Shown piece after piece: positions 63,320 through 64,000 of a stretch of DNA of 64,000 nt; within the stretch, counting starts at the first letter, position 1, and every line of letters starts with the position of its first letter. Made by a program: the position numbers and the translations under genes. Source of the DNA: Acidobacteriota bacterium (lineage in GTDB: Bacteria > Acidobacteriota > Terriglobia > Acidiferrales > UBA7541). Below the pieces are notes generated by a model that was given only the letters and a program-made list of their open reading frames with translations, ran no database searches and was not told where the DNA came from. The DNA is taken from contig JAJPIE010000067.1 of NCBI GenBank assembly GCA_021324935.1, forward strand, positions 1-64,000. Reading direction: 5' to 3'.

Positions 63320-64000
63320 TTATTTCATCTCGCTCACATCTCCCGCAATCACGGTCGCACGCACGCCCGAATCCCTCTTCACCATCAACAACCCTTCCGG
63401 ACTCAACCCCTCCGTCGTTCCCAGATACGTCTCCGTCCCTGTATCCACGCGCACTCTTCGCCCATGGGCAAAGCTCGACACCAGCTCGAACCGTTCCACC
63501 ACATACGCAGCGCCTTCGCGCAAAAACCGATTGTAGTCGCTCTCGAATTGCCTCAGCAACTTTGCCAGAAATTCCAGCCTCGATTGCGATCTCCCCGTCT
63601 CCCGCCGCAGCGAAGTCGCGATTCCCCCCAGCTCCCCCGGGAACTTCTCCTGGTTCACGTTGATCCCCATCCCTACAATCACAAATCGCACCGCGCTCGG
63701 CTCCGCGTGCATTTCCGTCAGGATTCCGCCGAGCTTTTTCCCGTTGACCAGCAGATCATTCGGCCACTTCAATTCGGCCTTCACTCCGCTTTGTGCCGCC
63801 ACCGCCGAGTGCGCCGAAAGTCCCGCAAGCATCGTCAGCAGCGGTGCCTGTACCGGCGAAAGCTTCGGCCGCAGCAGTAGCGTCACGTACAATCCCGCGC
63901 CGCGCTCCGAATGCCAGCTTCGCCCTGCCCGGCCACGCCCCGCCGTCTGCTCTTCGGCCAGCACCACCGCTCCTTCCGGCTCCCCCGCGTATCCCAACTC
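63320..64000 (-). CDS. birA: biotin-acetyl-CoA-carboxylase ligase BirA (N-terminus beyond the window)
   Basis: About 227 C-terminal residues are present and the frame continues past the right edge. The biotin-binding AGRGRAGRSWHSERGAGLY and LKWPNDLLVNGKKLGGIL segments are intact, as is the C-terminal SH3-like domain (GRRVRVDTGTETYLGTTEGLSPEG). It attaches biotin to the acetyl-CoA carboxylase carrier. Whether it has an N-terminal repressor HTH cannot be seen. Confidence 0.93.
   Translation of the reverse strand, partial: ELGYAGEPEGAVVLAEEQTAGRGRAGRSWHSERGAGLYVTLLLRPKLSPVQAPLLTMLAGLSAHSAVAAQSGVKAELKWPNDLLVNGKKLGGILTEMHAEPSAVRFVIVGMGINVNQEKFPGELGGIATSLRRETGRSQSRLEFLAKLLRQFESDYNRFLREGAAYVVERFELVSSFAHGRRVRVDTGTETYLGTTEGLSPEGLLMVKRDSGVRATVIAGDVSEMK

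Overview
The window reads as one chromosomal segment of a Gram-negative, GC-rich bacterium, most plausibly an Acidobacteriota member. This is inferred from gene content recalled from that phylum, not from alignments: a lipoprotein secretin with TPR and cohesin-like parts beside two pseudopilins, a POTRA-only exported protein, a DUF4097-type adhesin-like protein, and many short palindromic intergenic repeats. A complete heptose-type lipopolysaccharide core route (waaA, lpxK, waaF, hldE1, hldE2, waaC) shows an outer membrane.

Positions 173-7960 hold a compact integrated element of about 7.7 kb. It sits in the 3' part of an initiator tRNA-fMet gene. The intact tRNA (7914-7990, minus strand) lies at the right edge, and a 48-bp perfect copy of its 3' part (173-220) lies at the left edge. 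The element carries a tyrosine integrase with an internal CxxC/CxxC insert, a CGNR-like zinc-finger protein, an excisionase-like HTH, a lambda-O-like winged-helix replication protein with iteron-like repeats inside its own gene, a helicase-loader-like protein, a KOW-like protein, a small-terminase-like HTH protein, a DUF2213/prohead-protease-like protein and a coiled-coil protein. No large terminase, portal, major capsid or tail gene is visible, so it resembles a phage satellite more than a prophage. A pattern CTACA-N7-CTACA occurs at four non-coding sites in the element, two terminal and two internal.

Right of the tRNA the chromosome is housekeeping and envelope biology. In order: a pseudopilin/secretin cluster (8161-11457, minus); smpB and pepA (plus); argS (minus); an ECF sigma factor, a membrane anti-sigma-like protein and a secreted protein (plus); a Tat-exported amidase; a secreted HEYTH metalloprotease-like TPR protein, a cytochrome P450 and a MATE transporter (minus); an HI0933 flavoprotein, larC, metG, tatD, a polyprenyl synthase, a secreted protein and an HDAC-like deacetylase (plus); then a long minus-strand block (TlpA-like thioredoxin, DUF4097, larE, POTRA protein, glmS, lipoprotein, purS, adenosine deaminase, phospholipase-C/S1-nuclease-like protein, amino-acid permease, UvrD/PcrA helicase). 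The LPS-core genes follow on plus, then comEC and an RlmD/TrmA-type methyltransferase on minus, and finally coaX and a truncated birA at the right edge.

Intergenic gaps between chromosomal genes hold several families of short dispersed repeats: GCACAGGC palindromes, TGTAGGGGCGGC elements, GTCATCCCGA elements and simple-sequence runs. In at least two places (argS and the adenosine deaminase C-terminus) such repeat sequence appears to have been captured into a reading frame.
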